64,000 bases of DNA from Nitrososphaerota archaeon (GTDB lineage Archaea; Thermoproteota; Nitrososphaeria; Nitrososphaerales; Gagatemarchaeaceae), in the NCBI GenBank assembly GCA_027887045.1, contig JAPCJH010000001.1:310001-374000 (forward strand), written 5' to 3'. Within the stretch, counting starts at the first letter, position 1; each line of letters opens with the position of its first letter. Below the pieces are notes generated by a model. The model saw only the letters and a list, made by a program, of their open reading frames with translations, was not told the DNA's origin and made no database searches. The translations under genes were made by a program, and so were the position numbers. Below, in pieces: positions 34,863-42,932 of this stretch.

Positions 34863-35282
34863 TCACATCGGCGGGTCGTTCTGCCAGACCATCAATAGGT
34901 TTCCCTCCGAGTCCTTGAAGAAGGCAGATGCCCCTGAAGGTACATAAGTAATTGGCCCGACAACTTTGCTTTCCTTCCCCATCTTCTCGCCGGGCTCGAA
35001 CTTGACCCCTTTTCCTTGCAGCTCCTTGACCGTCCTCTTGATGTTCTTCACCAGGAAGGCCGAGTACGATAACTCTCTCTTCTCCCACTTTTGGGGGGTC
35101 ACCAGCCAGAAGTCCTCCTTCCCCAACTTCACGGAGGCCCAGAAATCTTTCATTTCTCCCTCGCCCCTATACACTAGCTTTCCTCCGAGCATATCAGTGT
35201 AGAACTTGATCGCCCTGCTCATCTTCTTGACAGGAATCAAAGTCGCGTAGCCTGCCTTGGATAACATCCCAAGAACGTTCAA
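34863..35282 (-). CDS. VOC/glyoxalase-like protein
   Basis: 139 residues. YATLIPVKKMSRAIKFYTDML and SAFFKDSEGNLLMVWQ are the opening and closing blocks of the VOC fold. It is a paralogue of the 23105 and 24043 genes. TTG 35282 is given; ATG 35267 (MLSKAGYATL) is an equal candidate. Substrate unknown. Confidence 0.78.
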   Translation of the reverse strand: MNVLGMLSKAGYATLIPVKKMSRAIKFYTDMLGGKLVYRGEGEMKDFWASVKLGKEDFWLVTPQKWEKRELSYSAFLVKNIKRTVKELQGKGVKFEPGEKMGKESKVVGPITYVPSGASAFFKDSEGNLLMVWQNDPPM

Positions 35283-35634
35283 TCTCGGCTACTTAGCCGT
35301 TCCTGTTCAATCCAGAAGCGAACTTTCAGACATGGGTTCTTCAGGGACACGCCCGCGCGACCACGTTTCCCTGGTTGTTAATCACCAACTCGGTGCCGAC
35401 GCCGCAGATTGCTAAGGCCCTCTTGAGGTCTCCCATCGAATAATGTGCTCTTCGCTTCTATCCGAAAAGTCAGATCGCGCTTTCGAGGATATTAGGGTTC
35501 GTAACAATGGCTTCCTGGGGGGGGCGCGACCCCAAAGGACACCTCCTTGAGCCCCGCGAAAAAGGCAGCCGGGGCTGTGTGGCCGGTTGGGTAGGCGCGT
35601 GCATGCTACTACCCGATTAAGCATATTAGTTGGA
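35283..35634. other. Intergenic, 352 nt
   Basis: No coding frame that I can support. A run of G residues (ggggggggcgcg-like, around 35517-35527) is present. Confidence 0.35.
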
Positions 35635-36096
35635 TCAAGAAATCTGCTTTAGACTGTTGAACTTGTGAATCCTTTGCCTTAGGTCCGTCTCCTCAACAAC
35701 CCGCTTGAAGATGGGGTGGAAGTTCCCTGCATCATAATAGAACCAAATCTCTCTATAGTTCTTGAGCGAATCGTTGAAACTCCTCTTGAGAAGCTCAAAC
35801 TCTCTATTCGTAACGTCATCCGGTTTCTTTTCGTAGTATACATGCTGCTCGTCTGGAAACCAGACCCCATATTTGTCCGATAAAATAGCCCATGACACTC
35901 TCGCTTTCACGCATGCACCCAAAAATTGACGTATTCGAGGTGACGTGTAAAGTCGTTGCGGCGTCACCCTTGTTCGCGATCCTTTGAGCGATAGGTCCTT
36001 TTCTCTGGAACAGTAGGTAATGAAAATCCTTTTTCCGCGCCCATGGTAGGATGGGCGCCTTCTCGAATTGTGAACTACTCGTGGCGAGGGTCCCAC
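35635..36096 (-). CDS. DUF6884-like protein
   Basis: About 153 residues from GTG. The block FITYCSREKDL, then RLYTSPRIRQFLGAC, WAILSDKYGVWFPDEQHVYYE follows the DUF6884-type order (Cys-Ser...Lys near the start, Tyr-x-Ser, 'W.ILS...G...P......Y'). These proteins resemble nucleoside-processing or base-modifying Rossmann folds, and their function is unproven. The N-terminal 25 residues are not family-like, and no internal start codon is obvious. Confidence 0.6.
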   Translation of the reverse strand: MGPSPRVVHNSRRRPSYHGRGKRIFITYCSREKDLSLKGSRTRVTPQRLYTSPRIRQFLGACVKARVSWAILSDKYGVWFPDEQHVYYEKKPDDVTNREFELLKRSFNDSLKNYREIWFYYDAGNFHPIFKRVVEETDLRQRIHKFNSLKQIS

Positions 36097-36401
36097 AGTC
36101 GATTCCTCTTTTGCAGTGAACCACTCCTATTAGGATACTTTCCTGCAGCTCCTGTGAGCACTAAGAGTGTGATTGACGACAGAGGAAAAACCACGATTGT
36201 TGTATCCAGGAAAGTTCACTTCCCTGCTCAAGTCAAGCGCCGGGATCGACTAAACCACTGACTGTGGAATGGAGTCCAAAGAGCTCGCATTAATGACTAG
36301 AGAATTGTTGCGCCATTAGAGAACTACCCGGCAACTTTCAGGCCTAGGTAGGGCTAGACTCTGTGGTGGGTACAACACCTACTCTCTTCGCATGGGACAG
36401 C
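36097..36401. other. Intergenic, 305 nt
   Basis: No gene supported on either strand; AT content is higher than in neighbouring genes. Confidence 0.35.
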
Positions 36402-37508
36402 CTAGACAGTTTTCAGTCCCAAGGACCTCAGGAACCTCGTGTATCCAGATTTCGACATAAGGAAGCTGGGCAGCCTTAGGTGCGTCAGAATCTCTCCCTC
36501 CTTCAGCCCGAGCCTCTTCGCCTCAGTGACCATGGCGGAATACGACTGTAGCATACCTTTACCCTCCCACAGGGCGTCGTCAGAACCCGCGGCGGCACTC
36601 GCAGCGGGAAACGACTTCAGCATATTGAGGCAGAGGAATACGTCCAGGTAGATCGAACTCATGTTGCCCTTCCGGAAGTAGTCGACCGCGACGACCAGGT
36701 GCCCGTCATCCTCGTTCGGATAGATAGTCGCGAACGGGCTGTCGATGAACTCCACCTTAATTCCATTGAGCAGGTCATCGGTCGACTCTCCGAAGAGTTG
36801 TCTTACCGAGGGAATCCTCCCGAACCCCATGAAGTAATTCGTGAAAGGGTGTAACTTTGGCGAGGTATCCCGCCTAATTTTCACTGGGAACCGCGTGAGG
36901 CGCTTTGCCACTGTCGTCCTCTTGAGCTTCATCTCCTTCAGGAAGGTGCGCCAAGTCTTCGCCGGTACGTCTCCCATCTTCAGGTATTCGATTATCTCGG
37001 CGCGGGACATGCCTATTCGTTCAGCCTCCTTCACCGTGTGCTTGTATGCAGGTATCTCGATCGGGCTGGCGTAGTACAGCGACCTATCCCCCAGGAACTT
37101 CATGAACTCGTTGTGGAAGTACTTCTCGTCGGTCATCCGCTGCTTGATGTGGAAGAGCTCATGCACAATGTCCAAGTATAGTGTCCGGGTAGGGCTGTTC
37201 TTCAGGTGGAAGGTGCCAACGGCGATGTTACCGTCACTATCCCTAATCCCCATGTACATCCCTCTGTTCGGGATGAATCCAACGCAAAGGTTACCAAGCA
37301 CCTCATCAGTCCTTTCCCCGAAGACATGCCGGACGGCTCCCACCTTCTCGAAGCCCTGGAAATATTCTGTGAAACGTTCAAGCCTAGGGGAAGGTGATTG
37401 TCTGTTCAGCCTGATTGGAAGCTTCGATTTGCTGCTTGACGATTTCAAGACCGAATCCCAGATTCGGCGACCGATAATAAGAATCCTATCTAGACGTTTG
37501 TCGATCAC
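36402..37508 (-). CDS. Tandem-duplicated zincin-like protein, one active and one decayed copy
   Basis: 368 residues in two homologous halves. Half 1 (about 45-200): FTEYFQGFEKVGAVRHVFGE, VGFIPNRGMYMGIRD, LYLDIVHELFHIKQR with a zinc-protease HELFH motif, then YASPIEIPAYKHTVKEAERIG, where the Glu may be the third ligand. Half 2 (about 215-368): FTNYFMGFGRIPSVRQLFGE, VEFIDSPFATIYPNEDDG, IYLDVFLCLNMLKSF, where HExxH is replaced, then YSAMVTEAKRLGLKEGEIL. So one catalytic and one probably regulatory or binding half. No signal peptide is evident. It lies within the tRNA-flanked segment. Confidence 0.75.
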   Translation of the reverse strand: MIDKRLDRILIIGRRIWDSVLKSSSSKSKLPIRLNRQSPSPRLERFTEYFQGFEKVGAVRHVFGERTDEVLGNLCVGFIPNRGMYMGIRDSDGNIAVGTFHLKNSPTRTLYLDIVHELFHIKQRMTDEKYFHNEFMKFLGDRSLYYASPIEIPAYKHTVKEAERIGMSRAEIIEYLKMGDVPAKTWRTFLKEMKLKRTTVAKRLTRFPVKIRRDTSPKLHPFTNYFMGFGRIPSVRQLFGESTDDLLNGIKVEFIDSPFATIYPNEDDGHLVVAVDYFRKGNMSSIYLDVFLCLNMLKSFPAASAAAGSDDALWEGKGMLQSYSAMVTEAKRLGLKEGEILTHLRLPSFLMSKSGYTRFLRSLGLKTV

Positions 37509-37834
37509 ATCACGGGACTACAGAACTATTCGTGGCACAACCGAGCCTAGAAGGACTCCCCCCCCCCCGACTCGAACTACGGCTTGATCTGGCAGGTCAA
37601 GACAAAAGTTTGGGTCGTAATTTCCTAACTCAGTTTAGAACAGGTCCCTTCCTATTGGAACCCTTGGCTCAGAGTTTGTTCTCAAGGTTTGGCGACGAGC
37701 TTTTCCTGTTCTTTCCATTACCCGCCTCTTACGTGGGGAATGTCCGGCCAGACCCTTTGAATTTCAGCTGATTGTTTGCTCGAGGCGATCGCCGTTGGAG
37801 CGAGTTCAGCCGTCTAGCGGAAACGTTGGGAGAG

Positions 37835-37896
37835 TTCGAGAGCAGGAAGAACTCCCAGTCACAATGAGGACTATGAACCTGAATGAGTGCAAATCC
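37835..37896 (+). repeat. Repeat copy A (degenerate att-like repeat)
   Basis: This 62-nt stretch matches 39978-40039 at roughly 85% by eye, including ggactatgaac and gaatgagt-caaatcc. Copy A has lost the acceptor-stem part that copy B keeps. Confidence 0.6.
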
Positions 37897-37916
37897 TACG
37901 GGCAGCGATCCTATCA

Positions 37917-38486
37917 TTACACCGACACCGGAGCAGTCGTCTGAACAAAATACGAGGTCCCGTTTCGAAGCACCACCGTCACGATTTCCGGGAACGATAG
38001 TCCATTCTGGAAAAATCCCGGCGTTGGCGGTGTCAGGTTGACGGATTCAGACGTGGCAGTCTGGTTGAAGTTCAGCGGAGTGTTAGGACCAAGTACGCCG
38101 AAAGAAATACTGGTCAAAACAAAGAAATGCGTTTGCTCAATCGGAGGGCCGCCTCCAATAAGGAGGACCGCCTTGATGGATACGACAAAGGACCTGGTGG
38201 TTGACCGCAACGTGGTTGTCCAAGTGTAGAAACGCGTGCCATCGCCAGTTACCGCAGCAAGTATCCCTGCTGTTATTACAAGCTGTCTTTCAGAAATGGT
38301 TCGGAAAGGGAGTCTCGTTAGGGAAGTGGAGCCGATGCTCGACCCCGATATGGATATGACCCCGCCTTGTTCCGCGAACAAAGCCCAAACTGACAGAGCG
38401 GCCACGAATATTACTGAGACCAAAAACGCTCCGAGAAGGATTCTTTCGCCACGGTTGAACAAACTGGATCGCATTTGTTCTTCCAA
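37917..38486 (-). CDS. Membrane-anchored extracellular protein
   Basis: 189 residues. One N-terminal helix (ERILLGAFLVSVIFVAALSVWALFA, residues about 13-37) anchors a beta-rich domain with no Cys. No family recognised. It starts only a few bases after the AbrB-like region of the element and precedes no partner on the same strand within 90 nt except 38580, so the two may be cotranscribed. Confidence 0.55.
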   Translation of the reverse strand: MEEQMRSSLFNRGERILLGAFLVSVIFVAALSVWALFAEQGGVISISGSSIGSTSLTRLPFRTISERQLVITAGILAAVTGDGTRFYTWTTTLRSTTRSFVVSIKAVLLIGGGPPIEQTHFFVLTSISFGVLGPNTPLNFNQTATSESVNLTPPTPGFFQNGLSFPEIVTVVLRNGTSYFVQTTAPVSV

Positions 38487-38579
38487 TAGTCTCGTGTTGC
38501 CACCCAGGCTTAAGGCTATGTCCTTTCGTGCTTTCGCGCTTAAACGCTCTGCTGGGTCCTGAATCGATGGGTATCGAAC

Positions 38580-39794
38580 TTAGGCGCTCAATTCTATGAC
38601 AAGCCAAACCTCTTGTTGGATCTCAAATTTGCACCCATTTGAAGTAAGGAATGTAGTGACGTTTATGTTTCCGGGAAACTCGGTCACGGGACACGGCAGA
38701 AGCGCCACCACAACCGGCCCTTTCTGGATCGAATACCCGAAATGACCGTAACGAGAGTCATTCAGCGGGGTCCAATGGCCTGGTGCATACATCTTCAGGA
38801 AGCTGATGTAGTCAACGGGTGGTGCGCTCCCAGGGTAGAGAATCACCTCCGAAACGGTGGGCATTGATCCGTTGAAAAACCCGAAGTAATCGTTCTGAAA
38901 CCCAGCGTTGGATACTTGGTAGTCCAGGATCGCCGTCGTGGCTCTCTTCGAGGCAAACTCGTCCAAGAGCTGGCTCCCTTGAAGTCGCGAACCATTGCGT
39001 GCTGCGTTTACGTCTTGAATGAAAGCCGAGACCCAGTTCGCATCCACCCCTCGCGGTGGGAAAATCGCATGGAATTGTCGGTCGATCACGAAATAATTTC
39101 CTCCTTGGACGCCCGTCAGAACAATCCTGAACGAAACGAGTTTCCCAATTTGCGAATCCCCTCCAGCGAACGCGTGATAGGCTCTGCAACCGGGTTGCAG
39201 GAAGATGGTTCTGCAGACCATCTGGCTTCCGCTAATCCAGGTTATCCCTCTGAAGGTGTAGTTGGAGTTTGAAGTGTCACCAGCGAAGTAAAGATCAGCA
39301 CTTATGAGGCTGAGGCCTACGGATGTAGTCGTTCCCAGGGTCGCCGACACGTTGACGAAACCATCAGGAGACCGAACCACAGACACGTTGTTGATATCAA
39401 CAGGGCTCTGAGGATTGAGCGAGGATATAGGATAAGGGAAGCGAATAGCGCTGGCGTTTGCCGTTGAGTTCGTTCTCGGCGGGTAAACGAGAGCGGAGAA
39501 CCCGGCCCGCGTCACGAGGTATTCAGAATAGAACGAAGGGGTTCCGATTCCAAACAGCCCGTAAGATAGAGGCGCTCGGGCCGTAATGTCGACCGGTGGG
39601 TAGAGGAATCTATCAAGGCACGCTTGCCGGACGAAGCCATTGCTGATGCCACTGCAAACCTCGGTTCCTGCCTCGTAATCAGCGGGAATCGTCACCGGGA
39701 TGGCGTACGAGATGACCGGGACAAGAAAGACGAAGACAACCCAGACCGCCACGAGCGCTCCCAAGAGGCCAAAGGTTCTTCCGCGAAGCCGCAT
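38580..39794 (-). CDS. Membrane-anchored secreted protein, possibly CAP-like C-terminus
   Basis: 404 residues with one N-terminal helix (GLLGALVAVWVVFVFLVPVI). The N-terminal 200 residues are beta-rich with several N-glycosylation-type Asn-x-Ser/Thr. From about residue 250, VSAFIQDVNAARNGSRLQGS, LLDEFASKRATTAILDY and YGHFGYSIQKGPVVVALLP follow the order of a CAP/SCP-like domain (Asn-Arg helix, Ala-x-x-Arg-Ala, His-x-Gly-Tyr), but the signature His/Glu set is incomplete. Function unknown. Confidence 0.55.
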   Translation of the reverse strand: MRLRGRTFGLLGALVAVWVVFVFLVPVISYAIPVTIPADYEAGTEVCSGISNGFVRQACLDRFLYPPVDITARAPLSYGLFGIGTPSFYSEYLVTRAGFSALVYPPRTNSTANASAIRFPYPISSLNPQSPVDINNVSVVRSPDGFVNVSATLGTTTSVGLSLISADLYFAGDTSNSNYTFRGITWISGSQMVCRTIFLQPGCRAYHAFAGGDSQIGKLVSFRIVLTGVQGGNYFVIDRQFHAIFPPRGVDANWVSAFIQDVNAARNGSRLQGSQLLDEFASKRATTAILDYQVSNAGFQNDYFGFFNGSMPTVSEVILYPGSAPPVDYISFLKMYAPGHWTPLNDSRYGHFGYSIQKGPVVVALLPCPVTEFPGNINVTTFLTSNGCKFEIQQEVWLVIELSA

Positions 39795-39977
39795 TCGAGT
39801 CGTGTTTCCGCTCCAAACTGTTAACCCTTTGGGGAGTTACCGCTCCCGATGATTTGCCCAGATTGGGCTATTCTCTTCCCTCAGCGATCTTGATTGGGTC
39901 TGAACTCAGCATAGTATGCTATTCAGGTCCGACCAGACTCTAACTCGTCCCCCCAGTTTGCTCGACCCTTAGAAGAA

Positions 39978-40049
39978 TTCGAGAGTAGGAAGAAGTCTCA
40001 GTCAAACCAGGACTATGAACCCGAATGAGTTCAAATCCCGGAGGCCGCA
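39978..40049 (+). repeat. Repeat copy B ending in a tRNA-Gly 3' duplicate
   Basis: The first 62 nt repeat copy A. The last 20 nt (40030-40049) match the tRNA-Gly 3' end with one mismatch (TTCA for TTCG) and stop exactly at the discriminator A. It is the distal end of the putative integrated segment. Confidence 0.6.
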
Positions 40050-40224
40050 CACTCATACAGGTCTTACATATGTCCACCTCGAATCTTGTCGTGTGTCGCT
40101 CGCCGAGGTATGAAGTCTCCCAATTCGAGTGGACTAATTATGAACTTCACAAAATTTCTTAGAGATGTCGTGTTTTCGCATATATACGAAGCGCGATCGA
40201 CGTCGGAGTGGAACTTGGGTAACC

Positions 40225-40941
40225 GTGACCGTTAGAGATTCTTCAAAAAAGAACGACGGACTTGTCTTTCCGGTGTTGTTCTTAGTCCTAGCCGCGGCCA
40301 ACATCTCAAACAGTCCGTTAGCATCAATACAATCCTACTTGGATCCGACAACCTTGATTCAATGGGGCGGAGTTGCAGGCGTCGCGGCGATAATTTTCGT
40401 AGAGACAGGGTTGTTTTTCGGCTTCTTCCTACCGGGGGATTCGTTGCTAATAACAGCTGGGATACTAGCATCAACTGGATATCTTGACTTAAGATGGCTG
40501 CTGGCCCTATCGATGGGGGGTGCTGTGATCGGTGACCAAGTTAACTACACCATCGGCCTTCGTTTGGGAGCTAGTCTGGTCAGACGAAACGAACGCTTTC
40601 GCTCGTATCTGGAAACAGCTGAGAGATTCTATGAGGATCATGGACCAAAGACAATTACACTCGCGAGATTCGTGCCCGTAATCAGAACTTTCGCACCTGC
40701 CGTTGCCGGCGCAGCGAGAATGAAGTATCCAAGGTTCGTTGCATACAATATTGCTGGCGGCGTGCTGTGGGTTCTGACTACAACGATGCTTGGCTATGTT
40801 CTAGGGCGGATCATACCCCAGATTGGAAACTATCTGCTTTTGGTGATCGCGGTCGTGGTTGTGCTTTCTCTCATACCCGCAATTCTCGAATGGAGAAAGA
40901 TGAGATCGGAAGCGAGACACAAGGCTCCTACTACTGTCTAG
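40225..40941 (+). CDS. DedA/SNARE-associated membrane protein
   Basis: 238 residues from GTG 40225; a TATA-like catatatac lies about 43 nt upstream. The DedA signature is complete: FVETGLFFGFFLPGDSLLIT (E-x-G-x-P/F...PGD), GGAVIGDQVNYTIG, and RFVPVIRTFAPAVAGAARM (the F-x-R-x(1,2)-P-x-x-R motif with Gly-Ala-Gly). DedA members act in lipid scrambling or membrane homeostasis. An ATG at 40165 overlaps the TATA and is rejected. Confidence 0.87.
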   Translation: MTVRDSSKKNDGLVFPVLFLVLAAANISNSPLASIQSYLDPTTLIQWGGVAGVAAIIFVETGLFFGFFLPGDSLLITAGILASTGYLDLRWLLALSMGGAVIGDQVNYTIGLRLGASLVRRNERFRSYLETAERFYEDHGPKTITLARFVPVIRTFAPAVAGAARMKYPRFVAYNIAGGVLWVLTTTMLGYVLGRIIPQIGNYLLLVIAVVVVLSLIPAILEWRKMRSEARHKAPTTV

Positions 40942-41032
40942 TGAAACTTCCGATTCCACTTCCCACCAGTTCGAATCATTCTAACAGAAGACTGTTATAC
41001 TTGTGACCACCGCTGTGGGATTCGTGGTCTGA

Positions 41033-41959
41033 TTGGTAGAACTCAAAGTCAAGAATTCGTACATCCCTTGGTCGTTCCTCGACATTGTGGCTCAAGAAGA
41101 CGGGATATTTGCAGAGAGGGGGCTGCAAATTCAGTTCTTCGCTGTCGGGAAGAGTGATTCGGAGCCCGCGGACAAAGTCGCGTGGTACTCCAGTTTGGTC
41201 AAGAGTGGGAACCTCGATGCGTATTCTGTCTGCGCGTGGGGAGCCATTGACAGACTAGCAGACGCCAAGCGAGAGAAGATTGTCGCTGCATCAACTTCGT
41301 CCGGGTACGCTTTTTCAATTGTTGTCGCGCCTGGCCTCGGAATAAAGACAGCGAAGGACCTTGAAGAGGTGCCGATAGCAGTGAACATGAAGACGGGCTC
41401 CCACTATTGCGTTCTGAGCGACCTCGAAAGAGTCTTGCCGTACGAGAAGATAAGGGTGGTTCATGGAGCGGAACCACAGAGCAGACTGCGCGGTCTAATC
41501 GAGGGTAAGTTCCAGGCGGTCGCGTTGATCAGCCCTTACACCGAGTTGGCAGTCAACCTTGGCTTTGTCAAGGTCGCGGAGACGAAGACGGTGGACGTTC
41601 TGGCTTTCGTGGCAAGAGACGACATCCCGATGGAGGTTCTTTCATCCTACTTAGCCAGCCTCAATGAAGCAGCGAGGCGGCTTACCGCTGATCCGGAGAA
41701 GTACAGAGCGCTCTACATAAGGACCCTCAGAGAGACTTTCCGCGGGTTCCCCCCCAGACTCAGAAACAAGATCGACAAGATGATAGACAAGATTGCTCCG
41801 GTGGTGCCGATCACAACCTGGGGCGAGCTTACGGAGTATCCGAGGGAATCCTTCGAGTCTCTCAGCGTGTGGATGAGCAAACACAACCTACTACAAACCC
41901 AAATTCAATACGAGAACATAGTCCTCCCCCAGCCAATGGAAAACGTTCAGAAGTCGTGA
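41033..41959 (+). CDS. Cytoplasmic THI5/SsuA-like binding-fold protein 1
   Basis: 308 residues from TTG. The layout is that of periplasmic binding proteins of the NMT1/THI5/SsuA class: SYIPWSFLDIVAQEDGIFAE near the start, a central strand VPIAVNMKTGSHYCVLSDLE and ALISPYTELAVNLGF. No signal peptide or lipobox is present, so it should be cytoplasmic and could be an enzyme, as THI5 and MqnA/MqnD-type proteins are. The motif YSVCAWGAIDR aligns with YFCCAWQGIYS of the next gene. First gene of a four-gene operon with trpB and tryptophan dioxygenase. Confidence 0.72.
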   Translation: MVELKVKNSYIPWSFLDIVAQEDGIFAERGLQIQFFAVGKSDSEPADKVAWYSSLVKSGNLDAYSVCAWGAIDRLADAKREKIVAASTSSGYAFSIVVAPGLGIKTAKDLEEVPIAVNMKTGSHYCVLSDLERVLPYEKIRVVHGAEPQSRLRGLIEGKFQAVALISPYTELAVNLGFVKVAETKTVDVLAFVARDDIPMEVLSSYLASLNEAARRLTADPEKYRALYIRTLRETFRGFPPRLRNKIDKMIDKIAPVVPITTWGELTEYPRESFESLSVWMSKHNLLQTQIQYENIVLPQPMENVQKS

Positions 41960-41969
41960 CCCCGACCAA

Positions 41970-42914
41970 ATGCCAGTTCAATCGAGCGCCAAGAAGCTTA
42001 CTACCATTTCGCATGGCTACTATCGTCCATACTTTTACTGGATGTTCCCAATTGTGGTCGCGAAGGAGGAAGACCTCTTCGGGTCTTCTGGGATAGATCT
42101 CCGGGTACACGACATTGCGCCTCAAGGGCAGCCTGAGGACAAGGCGGATTGGTACAAGGGGGCGTTCGAAAAAAGGTCGCGTGATTTCTATTTCTGCTGC
42201 GCCTGGCAGGGCATTTACAGCACTGCAGAAACTGGAAAGGGAAGAATTGGCGCCGCCCTAAAGTCCACGCTGATCAAGACTTTCGCGATCTATTCCAAGC
42301 CTGAGTCCGGAATTAGCAACGTATTGGACCTTATCGAAAGGGGAACGGCGATCGCGGTGAACAAGAATGCGGATGCGCACTACGTCACTTTGAAGAATCT
42401 CTCAGAGTTCGTCCCCGAATCCCAAATCAAGCTAGTACACATCGGTGGAATCGAGAAGTGCTTCAAGTCTCTAATCGCTGACGAAGTAGAGGCTGCGACA
42501 CTCGCTGGACCGTACGCGGAGGCGGCAGAAGCTATCGGATACAAGAGGATTCTTGCGCTCTCTCGCACGGAGCCGACCGTCATCGTGTTCAACGACGACC
42601 TCGAACAGAGAGCGGCAGCATCCTTCCTCGTCGCGGTCAACAAGGCGATACACCTGATAAACAAAGACAGGGCGAAATACGAGAAGAGGTACGTGCAAGA
42701 GTTCGAAGAAGTGGTTGAAGAATACCTCCCCGAATTGCGCGGAGACCTTCCCATGATCAAGCCTAAGCTGACGCTGCCGACCTGGGCGGATTCCACTCTG
42801 CTCAGCAAGGGGGAGTTTATGGAAATACACTCGTTCTTGCTCGATCACGGTCTCGCGACGCGAGGTCCGGGATACGAGGGGGCAGTTACCCAAGACCTGG
42901 CCGTAGTCCGGTAA
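41970..42914 (+). CDS. Cytoplasmic THI5/SsuA-like binding-fold protein 2
   Basis: 314 residues, paralogue of the preceding gene (10-nt gap). Shared blocks include PEDKADWY, FYFCCAWQGIY, TAIAVNKNADAHYVTLKNLS, KLVHIGGIEKCFKSL and LAGPYAEAAEAIGY. No signal peptide. The double Cys (CCAW) recalls but does not match the Cys-rich site of eukaryotic THI5. Together the two paralogues could form a heteromeric enzyme or carrier of a tryptophan-related compound; this is inference from the neighbours. Confidence 0.7.
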   Translation: MPVQSSAKKLTTISHGYYRPYFYWMFPIVVAKEEDLFGSSGIDLRVHDIAPQGQPEDKADWYKGAFEKRSRDFYFCCAWQGIYSTAETGKGRIGAALKSTLIKTFAIYSKPESGISNVLDLIERGTAIAVNKNADAHYVTLKNLSEFVPESQIKLVHIGGIEKCFKSLIADEVEAATLAGPYAEAAEAIGYKRILALSRTEPTVIVFNDDLEQRAAASFLVAVNKAIHLINKDRAKYEKRYVQEFEEVVEEYLPELRGDLPMIKPKLTLPTWADSTLLSKGEFMEIHSFLLDHGLATRGPGYEGAVTQDLAVVR

Positions 42915-42932
42915 AGCTGAGGTGCGCGAAAA

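Noticed and set aside
32889..40049. Defence island interpretation of the tRNA-flanked segment
   Set aside because: No recognisable nuclease-helicase, TIR, CBASS, toxin or restriction genes; the zincin and DUF6884-like genes alone are not enough.
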